Assembly: GCA_001599715.1 (NCBI GenBank)
Contig: BCHU01000013.1
Span: forward strand, 372,001 to 436,000
DNA from: Phaeotremella fagi
Taxonomy: Eukaryota > Basidiomycota > Tremellomycetes > Tremellales > Phaeotremellaceae
Length of the DNA stretch: 64,000 nt
Reading direction: 5' to 3'
The notes beneath the pieces were generated by a model. It searched no databases and had not been told where the DNA came from. It was given only the letters and a program-made list of their open reading frames with translations. Both the position numbers and the translations under genes were made by a program. Positions 46,255 through 59,900 of this stretch are shown in pieces (the stretch's first letter is position 1; the number at the start of each line of letters is the position of its first letter).

Positions 46255-48452
46255 ATGGCTGGAGTCTATAGTAGGTCCTCTCGTTTTTTCGTTTTTGGAA
46301 GGAAGATTCAGCTCACACCACCCTGCAGACGGTCATATTCTCGAATTTCCTAAAATCAGAATCGATCATTTCACCCAACCCCCCAAACGACCAAAAGAAC
46401 CATGGCTCCTTCCAAATCCAAAAACAAATCAACTAACCCCAGCACCAAATGCACAAATCTATCTCCTAACCCACGTCCATACCGATCACTTGATAGGTTT
46501 AACTTCAGATTTCACTGGTAAAATCATTTGCAGCCAGGACACCAAAAATATGTTGTTGAAATTAGAAAATGAAGGTGATAGAAGTAAACTACATCGGGGA
46601 TTGACTGAGGTTGGGAAATTAAAGTTTCCAGGTTTGAAACGTAGAGTTGTTGATCCGGGGAGTAAATTTGAAAGAGTTGTTGATCGAATTGTACGTCTAC
46701 ATCAAAGTCTTTGTTTAGCTTATTCGAACAGGAGGCAGTTCCTTATAATCATCCAAAAGAGGTGGATCTAGGTTATGAGAATGGTGTACCCAACAAGGTT
46801 ACAATCACTCTTCTAGAAGCTAATCATTGTCCTGGATCGACTATGTAGGTTAATTTCTGAACTGGGAGAATGACTCACATTGTGATAGGTTTCTCATCAC
46901 CTCTCCAGAGCATGCTATCCTTCACACTGGGGATATACGATGCGATAACCTTTTCATGCAGAGTTTAAGACGTAATCCAGTAGTTCAAGAATTCATTGTC
47001 CCCTTTCAAGGTCATTATGGTGGATCAGATAATGACAGTGGTGGTCGTCGAATTCTTGACAGAATATATCTGGATACCGGCGCAATGTGAGATTTACCAA
47101 CTTAACTTTGTTCTTTAGCTAACAGTTGTATCAGCTTGGGTACTGGCGATATGCCTGATAGGGTGAGATTCAAGAAAGCATCACCCAGATCCATAATTGA
47201 TTTCCATACAGGAACCGGTGTTGCAAGAACTCGTCCACCAAATCTCCCTTTACCCTCCCGATACCATATTCTTCCTCAACATCTGGTGCTTTGGTTGGGA
47301 AGACGTCATCAAAGAGATCGCTCGCTATTTCAACACTAAAGTCCACGTTGATCGATACAAACGAAGTATCTACTCTTCAATAACCTCTGACTCGTTCCTG
47401 ATGCGCTGTACAACTCTGGACGAATCATCAACTCGTTTTCACGCTTGTGATCGATACGATAAATGTTCTTCTTGTAGGGCGTTTGACGAAACTTCGAAAC
47501 AACTTAATGGTGATTATAAAAGAACTTGTAATCTCGATAAAAGGATCGTTACCGTGAACATGGTCGAGATAAAATCCGCTGCTTGGGATATGGAAAAACG
47601 AAATTTCTTAGAGGAGTTGGGTAAAGCAGCGATCGGCGAAGGAGAGTGGCCATTTAATGTTGTAAGTTTGGCCAAGGCTTTAGACCGACAGCAATCTAAC
47701 TTCAAACACAGTTCTGTCCAATAGCCAGACACAGTCCACTTCCAGAACTACAAAACATAGTCTCTCTCTTCAAACCCAAAGCTCTATCACCTAATACGTT
47801 AGCCGACCCCTATGGTTTGGATTACGCTCTACTACCAGAATTCTTCCGAGATCATCTCCATCCTGGTGGATACGAAAAGACCAAACAGGAAATGAAGACA
47901 TGGTATCAAAAGAGATTCGGAAGTTTAGCCAATCTGGATCGTTTGATTGATTCAGCTCGGAATGTTTTGGTTGGGGATTCAGTGTTGGGAGCAGGAAGAG
48001 CTGCTCATTTGAGTGATCAGATTCGTCGAACAGAATCTGGTTCAGTGGTTAAACTTGAAGATGAAGGTCAGTCTCAAGGAGGATATCCTCCGTCGAGTTC
48101 GAAACCACCGCCTTTGACCACAAATTGGAATGGCCAAACCAAATACCAAGATGATAGTTATGATACACAAGAAGAAATTCGACGAAAACGTCTAAAAGTT
48201 ATGGACACTGTTCAAAATCAATCGCCCTTCAAAGTTGAGGTCGACGTCGACGTCAATGTGGAGAAAAAAGTAGAGAAGCAAAAGGAAGAGTCCATCGATA
48301 AACCAAAGATTGAACTTGAATCTCAACCTGAACCTGCGCCCGTTCTTCGATCTAACTCGACAAAAACGTTCAAACGTTCTTTATCTAGGTTCTCTGTTGA
48401 CAAGGAACACCTAAAAGCTTTGGCTATGGTTAGTCAAGATGAGTCTCAATGA
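46255..48452 (+). CDS. SNM1/Artemis-type metallo-beta-lactamase DNA nuclease
   Basis: A 644-aa predicted DNA crosslink- or end-processing nuclease of the beta-CASP group. Exons: 46255-46270 (16 nt), 46302-46690, 46732-46844, 46889-47086, 47135-47162 (28 nt), 47212-47661, 47712-48452. The metal motif HVHTDH is at residues 63-68; later motifs are LEANHCPGSTMFLI and LHTGDIRCD. The DRMBL-type region follows (FFLNIWCFGWEDVIKEIARY, HVDRYKRSIYSSI). The last 200 residues are disordered and Lys/Glu/Ser-rich. There is no UBZ zinc finger as in PSO2/SNM1A, so an Artemis-like role is equally possible. The 31-nt first intron ends at an AAG acceptor, the only choice that keeps the frame with a normal donor. 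It is convergent with DNMT5. Confidence 0.88.
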
Positions 48453-48698
48453 TGAGAATGGTAGATACCCCGTATATTCATTCATACCTTTAAATTCTAT
48501 TCACAGTTGTATATCATCTCACCCGATTGCTATTTTGTATCATACATTACTTGTATCCATTTTTAACGACGACGAATATACAGATCGAATTCAAATGTAA
48601 ACTTGAAAGCATGACAGAATGCAATGCATAAGTATGGCACAAAGAAGAAAAGTAAAAAGAACCTAATGTCCAAAAAGTACAACATCCAACCCCCCTAT

Positions 48699-51600
48699 CT
48701 AATCCACCTCAATAACATCCTCCTCCCTCCCAATTTTCTTAGCAACGATTTTCTTCCCCTTATATTCTTCAACAGGGATATCAACATAATCAATCTTACC
48801 CAACAACTCTTTCAATCTAGTTTCATAAATCGTGAAATCGATAGTATCCTCCACCAACAATCTATGAATATGAACTTTCTTCTGTTGACCATATCGACGG
48901 ATTCTACCTATAGCCTGCGTTTCCACAGCTCTGTAATTGAGTAGAGACGGTGTGAAGAGTGGACCAATGAAGATCGCGTGATTCGCAGTAGTGAGATTCG
49001 ATCCTGCTGCACTAGCATCGTTCATTTTCAATAACAAAACCCTTGAATCTTTATCGTCGATATCTGGATTTTGGAATTTTTCCAAAGTGTTGGCACGAGC
49101 TTTCACACTACCGCTCAAAGTCAAATGTGAGATTTTGGCGAACGTCAACGATTCTGATATTTTACCGAGTAGATCTTCCCATTGTAAAAAAATCAAAACC
49201 CTTTGATTCGAAGGGATCATCTTGATCAATTCAACTAGTTTGAGTAGTTTCGCACCGTATCTACCGGAAGATAATTGACCTTCGATACCGAGAGATGAAA
49301 CTTTGACGACGTTGGTTTGTCGAACTGCCGCATGACATTTATCGCCTTGAATACATTTCTGTGAATTCGCCGTTTTGACCATACATTCATGACAAGCTAT
49401 ATGACCGCAACAAGATAACACCGCCATTTCGATACCAGGTTGATTCGACGGTTTATGACCACAGGTAGATGATTCCAAAACCTCAACAGCCTCTTGTTGA
49501 TTGATTTGAAGTTTTCGTACAACCTCGAAAAACCTTAGTGACCTAACACGAGCCACAAGTTCTTTGGAGAGCTTTCGAAGTAAATGCGTTTGTTCACGTA
49601 AAGTCCATTTGATATCGGCTATCGCAGCCTTCGTATCAACTTTAGGTGGTTTACCGTCAACACTATCCGAAGGGATTTTACCATCTTCAAAACCACATTT
49701 TTCGAGTACCGCAATCAACCTCTCTGCAGCTTCTGAATCACCTTGATGTTGAGACTCGTCGAACGAGAATTTAACCCATTCCTTGAAGAATTGTCTTTCG
49801 TCTGACGTGTAACCACCTTTCTTCTTGATCAGAGCTTGAATACCAACGGCGTTATTAATAGTTCGCTTCAGATCCTCTTCACAACCCAACAACTGTGATT
49901 TTCTCGCACCAGCGATATGCTCACAAGCTTCTTGAGCTGATTTGGCGTCTCGCTTCTTATCGGTCAAATCGAGTGTGAAATGACAACATCGTTTCAAAAG
50001 CGCCTCTTCGGCCGTTTTAGAATCGGCCAACGCTTCTTCAAGTCGTTGATTTCGATCACCTTGAGTCACATCTTTAAGTTTGGTTTCCTTTCGACTACAG
50101 AGAAATCAGATTATCGGCCAAAACATCAGAAAGGTCAAAACAGAACTTACGCTTGCATTTCCAAAGCCTGTAAATGATGTTCAAGTTCAAGATAAACAGC
50201 ACCCTCCGAAGCCGGTAATTTGATTTTATGAATATGCTGGACCGTCGGTATATCGTCAATCTCAGCGATGTTCTGTCTAACAAAGACATCCAAGAACTCC
50301 TGTGCCAGATCGTCTCGACGTCGATGCCAAGCAGCAGAATGAACTTCACGGAAAGCATGGAACCGTTCAGCTTGAGTTTGTTCCTTCGCTCTTGCTTTTT
50401 GTGTGGAAACGCTGCCTTCTGCGTCGTCTTCTATCCCGAGATGGACACCGAGGAAAGCGGCGATACTGTTTTTGGTCAGTTTGAAAGAACGGGAGTGAGA
50501 CGTACCTTCTGATAGCTGGGAAATCGTCGACTGGTGGTGTACCAGATAGAACCCATTTGTAAGGTGCAGTCAAACGTAGAAGAGCCGCTAGAGGCTTCTT
50601 GGAAAGATACGTGAATTCATCAGCGATGACACGTTTGAATCTAGGACAAGGTTTTGATTAGTAGACTCTCAACCGACAGCCAAGTCAACAAAACATACCG
50701 AAGCATGTGGAAAACAGGACACGAAAGAACTTTGTAATCCTTCTGAACAGCTGAATTGGATAACGAATCTGAACCAGCAGCTTTCCTGAAAGTAGGCATA
50801 GGGACACGTTCATCGTCCTCCTCATCCTCATCCTCCTGAACACAATCAGTTATCCGCAGAACAACCACTTTCAAAAAGGACATACCGATTCCTCATCCTC
50901 CGAAGCTTCCCACATATCAGTCTCACCAGTGGCCGTGGCCGTGTTCTCCGAAGTTTTTTGTTTCTTCTTAGCAGGAGCAGCATCGTATCTATCCCTATAC
51001 GCCTGACCTTTCATTCTTTTCCCGAAATTAACACTCTTATGTTTATCCTTCTTGTTCTGCGCTTCGTTCTTCGCTGAAAGCTGAGCCTCCTTCATTCCAT
51101 TTTCAGCGGCCTCGGCACCGTCCTCAATTAAAAGTTTAGTTTGATTCCTGAGTGACGTGATGGCGGTTTCTAAACGATCGACAAAGAATCTACCACCGTT
51201 TTTATCGCTGAGCCAATCTTCAGGCATGGCTGAGAGATATTCGAATCTTTGCCAGTAAGCGTCTGAATCCAAGACTTCACAGGCTAAGACGATGATGTCG
51301 GCTTTGGAAAGATCGGAGAGACTGTGATTCGAAAGATCTTTCATGTTTTGGATGACGATGACCTTGAACATTTTACCTGTGAAACGTTCAATCTCACCTG
51401 GCCATTGTTTACTCAAATGACCGGGGACGACGATGAGTGTAGCTTTGAGATCGAATAATCCAGGCGGTGCAGGTTCGGGTGATGGTGTATCTTTAGTTTC
51501 GGCGATGAGAGCCAATGAAATAATGGTTTTACCGTAACCGACTTGATCGGCGATAACTCCTCCACGAACCATGACTGGTCTTTCAGCTTTACCCTCAGCT

Positions 51601-54600
51601 CTCCAACCCAGAGCAGGTAGAGCAGCTTCAGAAATCTCTTCTTCGACGAAGGTGTGAGTTTTTCCAATGGGGTTTTCCTGAGCTTTCATCCAAGTCAACG
51701 ATCGACATTGTTCCTTTCTTAAATCAAGTTTGAAACCTCGAGGTTGAGCGTGTTGAGCATCACGTTTGTTAGATGGAAGTGTGAAAACTCTGGGTAGTTC
51801 TGGTACATCGGCTACATGACCTGGTGTGAGTCTCCATGAAAGTCGAACTTGTCCTTTAGCAGTGTTTGGGGGTAGACGGGATAAAGCTCTGTGAGCAAGT
51901 GAAACAATGTTCAAACCAATTCTGAAAGCTCCGATACCATCATCAAGACGAAGTTGGACAACGAATGGTGTAGGTCTGTTTTTAAGCGCCTGGATAGTGT
52001 CAGTACTGTCCCGAGTGTACAACATACATGTTCATAACGACCTGCTTCCAATTTATCTTCGAAAGCAACAATCGTACTTTTCGTTTTCCCACCGTTTTTA
52101 TTCAATTTACCAGCTTTCTTGATCCAATGAATCTTGGGTGGAAGAGGTGCACATCTTTCACAAACACTCCCATCGGCCTAGACATCGTTATATCAATATC
52201 AATAAACCAAACACGAAAGCACACTTACATCAGCATCCGCCAATTTGGTCCATTGACTCAAAGCGTTGAGAGGAGGGAGACGTTCAGTGACCCAAGCGAG
52301 ATTCGAGAAAGTCGTGTTTCCTTGATGTAAAAGATCGACTTCTCCCCAAGCACCTTGACGCCACATAGTTTCGGAATGGGAGGGGTCAAGTGGAACGGTA
52401 CATGATAACAAAGCCGTTGCGTGCGTGCAAGCTTCGTTATCGAGTGAAACCGAAAGTGAATTTGCTGAAGTTGGAATGGAATAGGTTGCAGTGTCACGAT
52501 GATCTTCACTACTGTTGGTCACGACGATGTCGGAACCACCGACAGCTGTTAAATGGGCTTCCTGACAAACGACCCAACCACCCCTAACGTCCATTCGAAC
52601 TTTCTTCTTTGGTGCGCTACTCTCTCTCCATTTCTTGTCGAGAACAGCGATAACAGGTCTTTCAGTCCCGAAATCGATTCTCTCGATACTGGTCGAAAAC
52701 ACGAAAGAGTCATCCGAAGCTTCTCCACAACGTGTAGGATCGAAAAAGAGATATAACTGTGGAAGACCTTTATCGGATGTGGTGTATTCCTTCTTGTGCA
52801 GTGATGACATGGCTTGACCACAATTTGGTAATAAAGTGTATACACCGGACAGAGGTCTATCCAACGCTTTTTCGCCTTGGTCGGAAACGGTGATTTTGAG
52901 TTTTGACCATCGTTGGGTACCTTCGAATTCACCGACTAGACCTAAAGAAGCTTGCCAAGATGGAACCAATTCATCTTGACCTTCGATTTCGATTTCAAAA
53001 GTCTGTTGAGTGGGGATACAGAGTTCCCAAGGACCACAAAGGACATCTTGACCTTTAACATCGAATCGTAATCTAGCAACTGGATGGAGTAGTAAAGCTC
53101 GAAGTTTACTGTTGACAGGTTCAGAGATTGGCGCTTTGATCGTCAATCGCCATTCGGGTTTTTGATCTTGAAGGAACAAATCAAGAGTTGCACCTGGAGC
53201 TTCATAAACCGCTGTCCAAGTCGTTTGACGTTTAAGATATCTGAATCTGAATTCCGCATCCGAGATACCACCAAGAACAGCTTCTGTCCACATCCCCCAT
53301 TCTTTCTCGTTGACAACACCTTTACCCTGTTCTTCAACAAGTTCTCTAACCCTAGCCAAAGATTCTGAATTGACACCAGCAATTTGAACTCTCATCGGTA
53401 AAAGTTCCTTGAATTTCTTTTCGAATTCACCAGGTTCAACTCGATCACTGTTACAAGGTTCATATTCATGTTCGGGTCTACCACCACACGATTTACATGC
53501 TTTGAACCCGCAGACCTTACATTCATCAATAGGGGCGGAAGCTGTACCAGTTTGACCTTCACATTCACAATGTCTTGAACTTCTGTTTGCGAGATCAAGT
53601 ATATCGTTGAGATCCGCAACGACGACTTTGGCGAGATCAAGATCATGAGATTCGAGGTTGTCTAGACCGATGATTCGATCAGCAACCAGATCATCAACAA
53701 CAGCGGCTTCCTTTGCGATACGAGCGTTATCTTCTTCAGCGTTTTCACCTTGAGTGATCTTATCGAGAGTAACCATCAAAGCTGAAAGCATTGATGCTCC
53801 AACAACCGTTGTTGACATTGCGTTTCCTGCTAAATCGGCCAACTGATCTTCGTTCTCACTGGTGAGTAACAGTTCTCTAACCGGTATACCTTGCAAAGCT
53901 AGAGCTTCACGACCAGTAGCTGGACCTCCACGATTAGTGATCCATGGAATCATGTTTGGTGTTAGACAAGGTGCAAGAGCTGTTTTACCTGATCCAGCTT
54001 GTCGATCGACGTTCTGACTGACGTTCCAGATACAAGCTTTGTAAGCGGGATCGACACCTGTTTTCGCCATTCGTAACGTAGAGATATCCAACAGATCAAC
54101 GACTCTTTCCGTTTGAGCTAGAAGCCAATCGTTCCATGTGAAATCTTGGCCTTTACAAACACCAGCTTCTTGCCATGCGGTTAATGGACGTAGAAGACCC
54201 AATTTCTCGTCTTGTCTAGCGCGCGCGTGTCGGGATTCACATCGACCCCAATCAGTCGGTTTTCTTTGATTTCCATCTCGTTGAGCTTTGGCTGAAGCGA
54301 GATCTAGTCGGGCTCGATGGATGTTTGGATCGTCACTGTGAAGAAGGAAAGCTTCGAATGGTGATGACCAAGGTCGTTTTAGATCTTTAACAGTTGCCAT
54401 CCATTTCTCTGATCGATGATTTTTGTCATCTTTCTTCATGGGCGTGGCAAACAAGTAAATCCGTGTTCGAGTGTGAGGGATGTAGAATTCTTTGGTATCA
54501 AGACTCGACGATTAGTTGTGGGTATAAAACAAAAACTTACCGAGCGTATTGAGCGTCATAGTCCACTTGAGCGAAATATTCAACGACCTTATCCCAAGGT

Positions 54601-56581
54601 GCACTACAAACATTCTCCAAGATAACAATGGGAGGTTGGTGTTTCTTCACCCATTGAAGCATACCTCTGAAAGTTCTTCCAGACTCTCCATTCGCGTCTA
54701 TATCTTGTTGAACATTGTTCAAGTTGGAGTAATCAACGCAAGAAGTACCAGCGATTAGGATCTGGTTAATGTCAGCTCCTTAACAGACAATTTACGCACA
54801 TCAACATCTCCTGGAACAGTCACCAATGAACCGTAAGCAGTATGAGCCTTTTTCTTACCCAATTCAGTGACGTCTCTGAAAAGGATAGGTGGTGAAAAGT
54901 TTCGCTCGATATAAGCTTGCTTGAATGGTTCAATTTCACAAGAGAAAACATGTTCAAATCCAAGAATAAGACCATGTTGGGCTTTGATAGCTTTGGCAAT
55001 GAGGTTCAAAGCGAGTAAAGGAGATTCGGTACCACTAAGAGTGTCAGCTATATCCAAAGAAGTGACTTACGAGCACATTGTGGCTACTCTCAATTTACGT
55101 CCATTCAATCTGGTGACGAGATTGACAATATCGGGAATCTATTGTTAGTGGTATAGATGATTCAAACTCACTCTTGAAACAAGATGATCAAACATGATTT
55201 CAACATCGTTGATGGGTGGTAAATTTTCACTAAGATTCATGGAAGCTTTTCCATCTCCAGCGGCACTTTTGGGAAGAGGACGAATGCCAGTTTTGAAATT
55301 ACCACTGAATCTCGTTAGTCGTGTGATCACCAATCTAACCTACAGGTTGACAGCGGCTTTCTTGACCACTTTACTCTTTCCTCCACCACTCCAACCTCCA
55401 ATTTTTCTCGTTTTGGCTATCGGAAGATATGAGTAACAGTTTTTGGTACAACAAGAGACTTACCCGGCTTTTCATCGACATCCATGGCGTCTTCCTCGTC
55501 CTCACTTGGGACGGCAGCCTCAGAGACCTCAGCGTCCGACGCCACACTTCCATCATCGTCACTATCCTTATCTTCATCCATCACGAAATCACTTTCATCA
55601 GATTCGACCTTTTTCTTCACCTTTTTGACAGCAACATCTTTGACCTTGACTGGTTCTGGTTTAACCTTTTCTTTCAGCGTAGAATCCGTTTTAACGACTC
55701 TGATAGGAATCTCAACAAATAGTTTAGGGGTTTTACTTGCAACCGGTGTTCTTGACGTTGCAGTGGTATGAGCGTTTTCTTTTCCTTTTCGGGAGGAATT
55801 CAATATAGTGAAGATCCCGTCAAGGTGGGTTTGTTTAGCTGGTGTGATAGCTGGGAATTTAGTGAAGAAACCATCAAGATGAGTTTGACTCATTGGTGAA
55901 TTAGCGATCTTCTTTGAACTGGAAGCTTCAACTCTACGTGAGGATGAAGATTCAGCTTGAGGTGTACTTTCTACCTTGGCTTTAGGTTTTGTGGGCGGTG
56001 GAGAGAAATCTTGGATCTCTGGTGAGGGTGAATGAAAAGATAAAGTAGATTTAGGTTTCGATGAGGGGTTGGATTTAACTTTGTTTCGAGGTTTGTCTGG
56101 GTTTTTGGCATAAAATTCAAGAACAGGTGGATCGTCATCATCGAATTGAGCTGCATCAATCCATTCACGATCTTTAATTTCGTAGCCAGTCCAATGAACG
56201 AAATATTGTAGCATTTTCCTTCCGTTAATGATTTTGAACCTCGAGTTGACAATGTAATCGATTTCATACTCTTCTTCATCCTCTCCTTCCTCTTCTTCGT
56301 CTGAATCATCTGGCTTTTCAGCTTCCGACGTTTCGGGTGATGAAATGACATACTGGATAATGTCGATGTCAGGTATGGTCTCACACTACGTATGGATGAC
56401 TAATGTGACTCACTTTTCTTTTAGTCGCCGCTTGAGCTCTCTTTGAGAGTCTCGAAGGGGATTCAACGACTTGATCGTCCTCGTCTGATTCCATGGTGAA
56501 ATCAACAACAGAAGGACGTTTCGTTGCTGTTGCTGATTTTCTCAGAGGACCACGATCGGATCGTGAGGTAGTCACAGACAT
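48699..56581 (-). CDS. DMT5: DNMT5-type maintenance cytosine DNA methyltransferase with SNF2 ATPase
   Basis: A 2,432-aa protein. Exons: 56581-56414, 56352-55464, 55416-55344, 55304-55172, 55138-55071, 55034-54800, 54761-54541, 54503-52229, 52177-52028, 51989-50886, 50835-50699, 50640-50506, 50465-50151, 50094-48699; the sum is divisible by three. Order: chromodomain (about 85-150, with FVHWTGYEIKDREWIDA); disordered linker with QTHLDGFF (212-219) and QTHLDGIF (230-237); C5-methyltransferase with motif I CSGTESPLLAL (about 443-453), catalytic GTSCVDYSNLN (Cys530), ILENV (motif VI), RTRIYLF and LAGNAMSTTVVG; Cys-rich segment (about 908-950); SNF2 N-lobe with ADQVGYGKT (Lys1558), a DEF-type box II (VIADEFTYL) and VLSGTPP; C3HC4 RING (about 2180-2225, including SCCGHIACHECM); helicase C-lobe ending QAIGRIRRYGQQKKVHIHR. 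This is the architecture of Cryptococcus Dmt5, the ATP-dependent maintenance CpG methylase whose chromodomain reads H3K9 methylation. Confidence 0.97.
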
Positions 56582-56934
56582 GACCAGATGGTGAGTATCC
56601 AGTGGTATTTGTGTGTTGCAAGAAGTGAGTGGAGTGGAGTGATGAGAATGAGAATTGAAGATGATGTGAGGAAATGGAAGCAATAAAAGTAAAATCAAGT
56701 CGCGTGTACCAAGTATGCGCGTTTATTTAAATGAACCCTCACTTAACCACGCCCAGTAACTCTCAGGAACGGGCACTGGCTGTGAAAGGAAGGCAGTCTG
56801 TCATGACGATGCTGTACCATTCATCTCATTCATCTCATCTAATAGATCTAGAGTAGACATCCATCCATCCATCCTACTCAACAATCAATCCCCCCCTCAG
56901 CTTCTTCCCACCCCACCCACCTCCCCCTACACAG
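56582..56934. promoter_or_regulatory. divergent promoter region, DNMT5 / GRAM-VASt gene
   Basis: This 353-bp spacer lies between divergent start codons. A CATC-repeated stretch (56822-56875) precedes the plus-strand gene. A GCGCGTTTATTTAAATG sequence near 56718 contains a possible AT-rich core element. No specific factor site is claimed. Confidence 0.5.
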
Positions 56935-59900
56935 ATGCCAAGTATACTATCTAGATTCAAAAAATCACCTTCCACCTCGTCCTCACTCGGTGATTTAGAC
57001 AATTCACATTCAACCTCTACTTCCACTTCCCATCCTTCAGATTCTTCAGAAGAAGATAATCTAATAACGAAAACGAGAGAAGATTCAATACCCAGATCAC
57101 CTGTTAAATCAGGTAGCGTCTTCATAGAGAATTTACCCGGTAACAACACCAATAAACTCACCATTTCATCTTCACCTTCGAAACCGAGTTTAGGCTCTGC
57201 CTTTGGTACCGTCGAATCAACTGGTACCGTTACACCAGTTAACAACAAATCATCGGCACCTCTAGGTATACCTGATTCAAATTCTAAAGCTCCTCAATTA
57301 GGTACACCACGTTTGGTTCTTACTGAAGAAGGTTCGAACAGTCCAAGAAGTTTTAGTAGCGGTAGTCCATCTTATCGACCTGACGACGAAATCGTTGGTT
57401 TAGGTTTAGGTGGTACAGCTTCAACAACGTACAAACCTGGAATGGATGTAGGTTAAATGTGAAAGCAGGTAAGAAATATACTGACAACGCTTCCAGATGT
57501 CACCAGAATACCGAGGGCATCAGAAATACGCAACGGTCCCCTCTAAATCAAGTAAATCTCTTTCGTCACCTATCAAAACAACAACAGGCCTCCCCTCACC
57601 TGATCTCGCAACTTTGAACACCGTCGAAACGAGAAATCGTTCCAATTCAATCCGTTCAGCTCATTCACACGGATCAGAGGATGGTCCGTCCCGTAGAAAT
57701 TCAGTCGCTGCCAAAGTAGTCGACAAGCTTCAAGCTGTTTCATTGAAACCCGTCGACAGTCGAAGTACCAAATCGAAGAAATCAAAGAAATCGCGTAAAA
57801 ACAGTGAAGCGTCTTCAACTGGTGGTGGTGGTATCGCTGCTGCACTCGCTAAAAGTGGTTTACAAATTGCTGGAGGTGTTGGACATGATGATTTAAATTC
57901 TGCCGCTGTTTCTATCACCTCTGCTCAAACCGGTGTCTCAGCAACTGGAGCGAGACATGGTCGAGCAATGTCAACTACGGGTAGAAGTCCGTTTTTGACA
58001 AGAGGTAGAATTGAAGATGACGATGCAAGTTATATTAGAGGTGAAGGTGATGATGAAGCTAGTGGAAGACATGAATACGTTTATGACGACGAAGACGATG
58101 ACGACGATGATGACGAAGACGACGATAGTGATGATCACAGTCTACCTGTTACAGGATTCGCTGTTGCCAGTAACAGACGAAACGCAGACTTCCACGCCAT
58201 GTTTCCAGCAGTTGATGAAGGGGATTATTTGATTGAAGGTAGGTGGAGTTTTGAGTGATCAAATCTAATGAATCAGATTATGGATGTGCGTTATCGAAAG
58301 ATATCCTTGTACAAGGTCGATTATATGTTTCTGAAAATCATTTGTGTTTCCACGCCAACATCTTTGGATGGGTGACGGATGTGAGTAATCTGAGGTGTTG
58401 TTGTCAGGGTTCAATTGATTGTGGTTTAGGTGGTTATCCCATTTTCAGATATCAAAACTATTGAAAAGAAGATGACGGCGTTGGTAATTCCCAACGCTAT
58501 AGGGATAGTGACGAACGATGCAAAAGTGAGTTGTAATAGCAAACACATCTAACCATCATCAGTACACCCTAGCCTCATTCATCTCTCGAGATGCAACATA
58601 CGACGTCATGATGAACATCTGGCGTCTATCCCATCCAAACGCAGTCATGTCAACAGCCTCATTTGCCAACGGGACAATCAACGGCTCAAGACCGGCATCC
58701 ATCGTTGGCGACACCGTACCCAACACAGCTGAATCCAATGGAACCACCAAAGTCAACGGTAAATCTGGTAAAATCAAAGGTCACGCTCCTACCCAATGTG
58801 TCTGTGGTAAGGAAGGGAAACATTATTCTGAGACGGCTTTGGATACTGTCTTCCCGTCTTCACCTGAAAAAGTCTATAATCTCATGTTCAACAGTGGATG
58901 GGTCAAGACTTTTTTGACTGTTGATCAAAAACTCCGAGGTGGGTTCTGGTTCTGGATTTGGACTCTGAGGTTATACTGACACCCCCACTTAGATCTAGAA
59001 ACATCAGATTGGGCACCGGTATCAGCAGATAACAAACATCTAGCTAGATCAATGTCATACATCAAACCACTGAACGGATCTATTGGACCTAAACAGACCA
59101 AATGTCATATAGTCGATCAACAGGAACACTATGATATCGATAATCATATTATCATGATGACGACAACCAGAACTCCTGATGTACCCAGTGGTGGAGTTTT
59201 TTCAGTGAAAACAAGAACATGTTTAATGTGGGCTGGAGCCAATTCCACCAAAGTCATCGTTACCACCACCGTCGAATGGACCGGGAAATCATGGGTCAAA
59301 GGTGAGTTTGAATCATGAAACACTGAACAGAGTTGAAACTAACATTCACGACTCAAGGGATAATTGAAAAATCATGTATAGAAGGCCAAAAAACCTTCCA
59401 CGACGATCTAGAAAAAGGAATGCGAGGATACATGAAAGAACACCACAGCGAATTCGCCGGTGAAGGCGTAGACGAAGAATCCGATCAAGAACAATTGACC
59501 AACAACGGTGAACCAACCAAACATTCCATCAACGACGAAACCAAAGAAAACGGAACAACCACTCAAACGGAAGCTGAAGCTTATGCAGCTAAAGCTCGTC
59601 GACGACATGAACAAGATTTCACCTATCTCCAAGGAGCTCTGGATACCCTCTTCAAAGGACTTGGGATCTTTTTCAGTGGTCTCAAACAAATCCTTGATAT
59701 CGTTGGCGACTTGATCGGTGATCTCCAACTATCAAAGGAACTGATCATGGCTACAATCATCTTATTCCTCGTACTCTCGAATCTGTATACGTTCTTTTTC
59801 TTGGGTCGAAATCAAGGTGAAAGTAAGAAACAGAATGTAGAGAGAAGACGTGAACGTCGATTCGAGAATGTAGAAATGGCTGAAGCTGTACGGGTGCTGT

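Noticed and set aside
57497..58258. Treating the frame from 57497 as a separate gene
   Set aside because: It joins in frame to the exon ending at 57447 through a good 49-nt intron, and continues into the GRAM domain.
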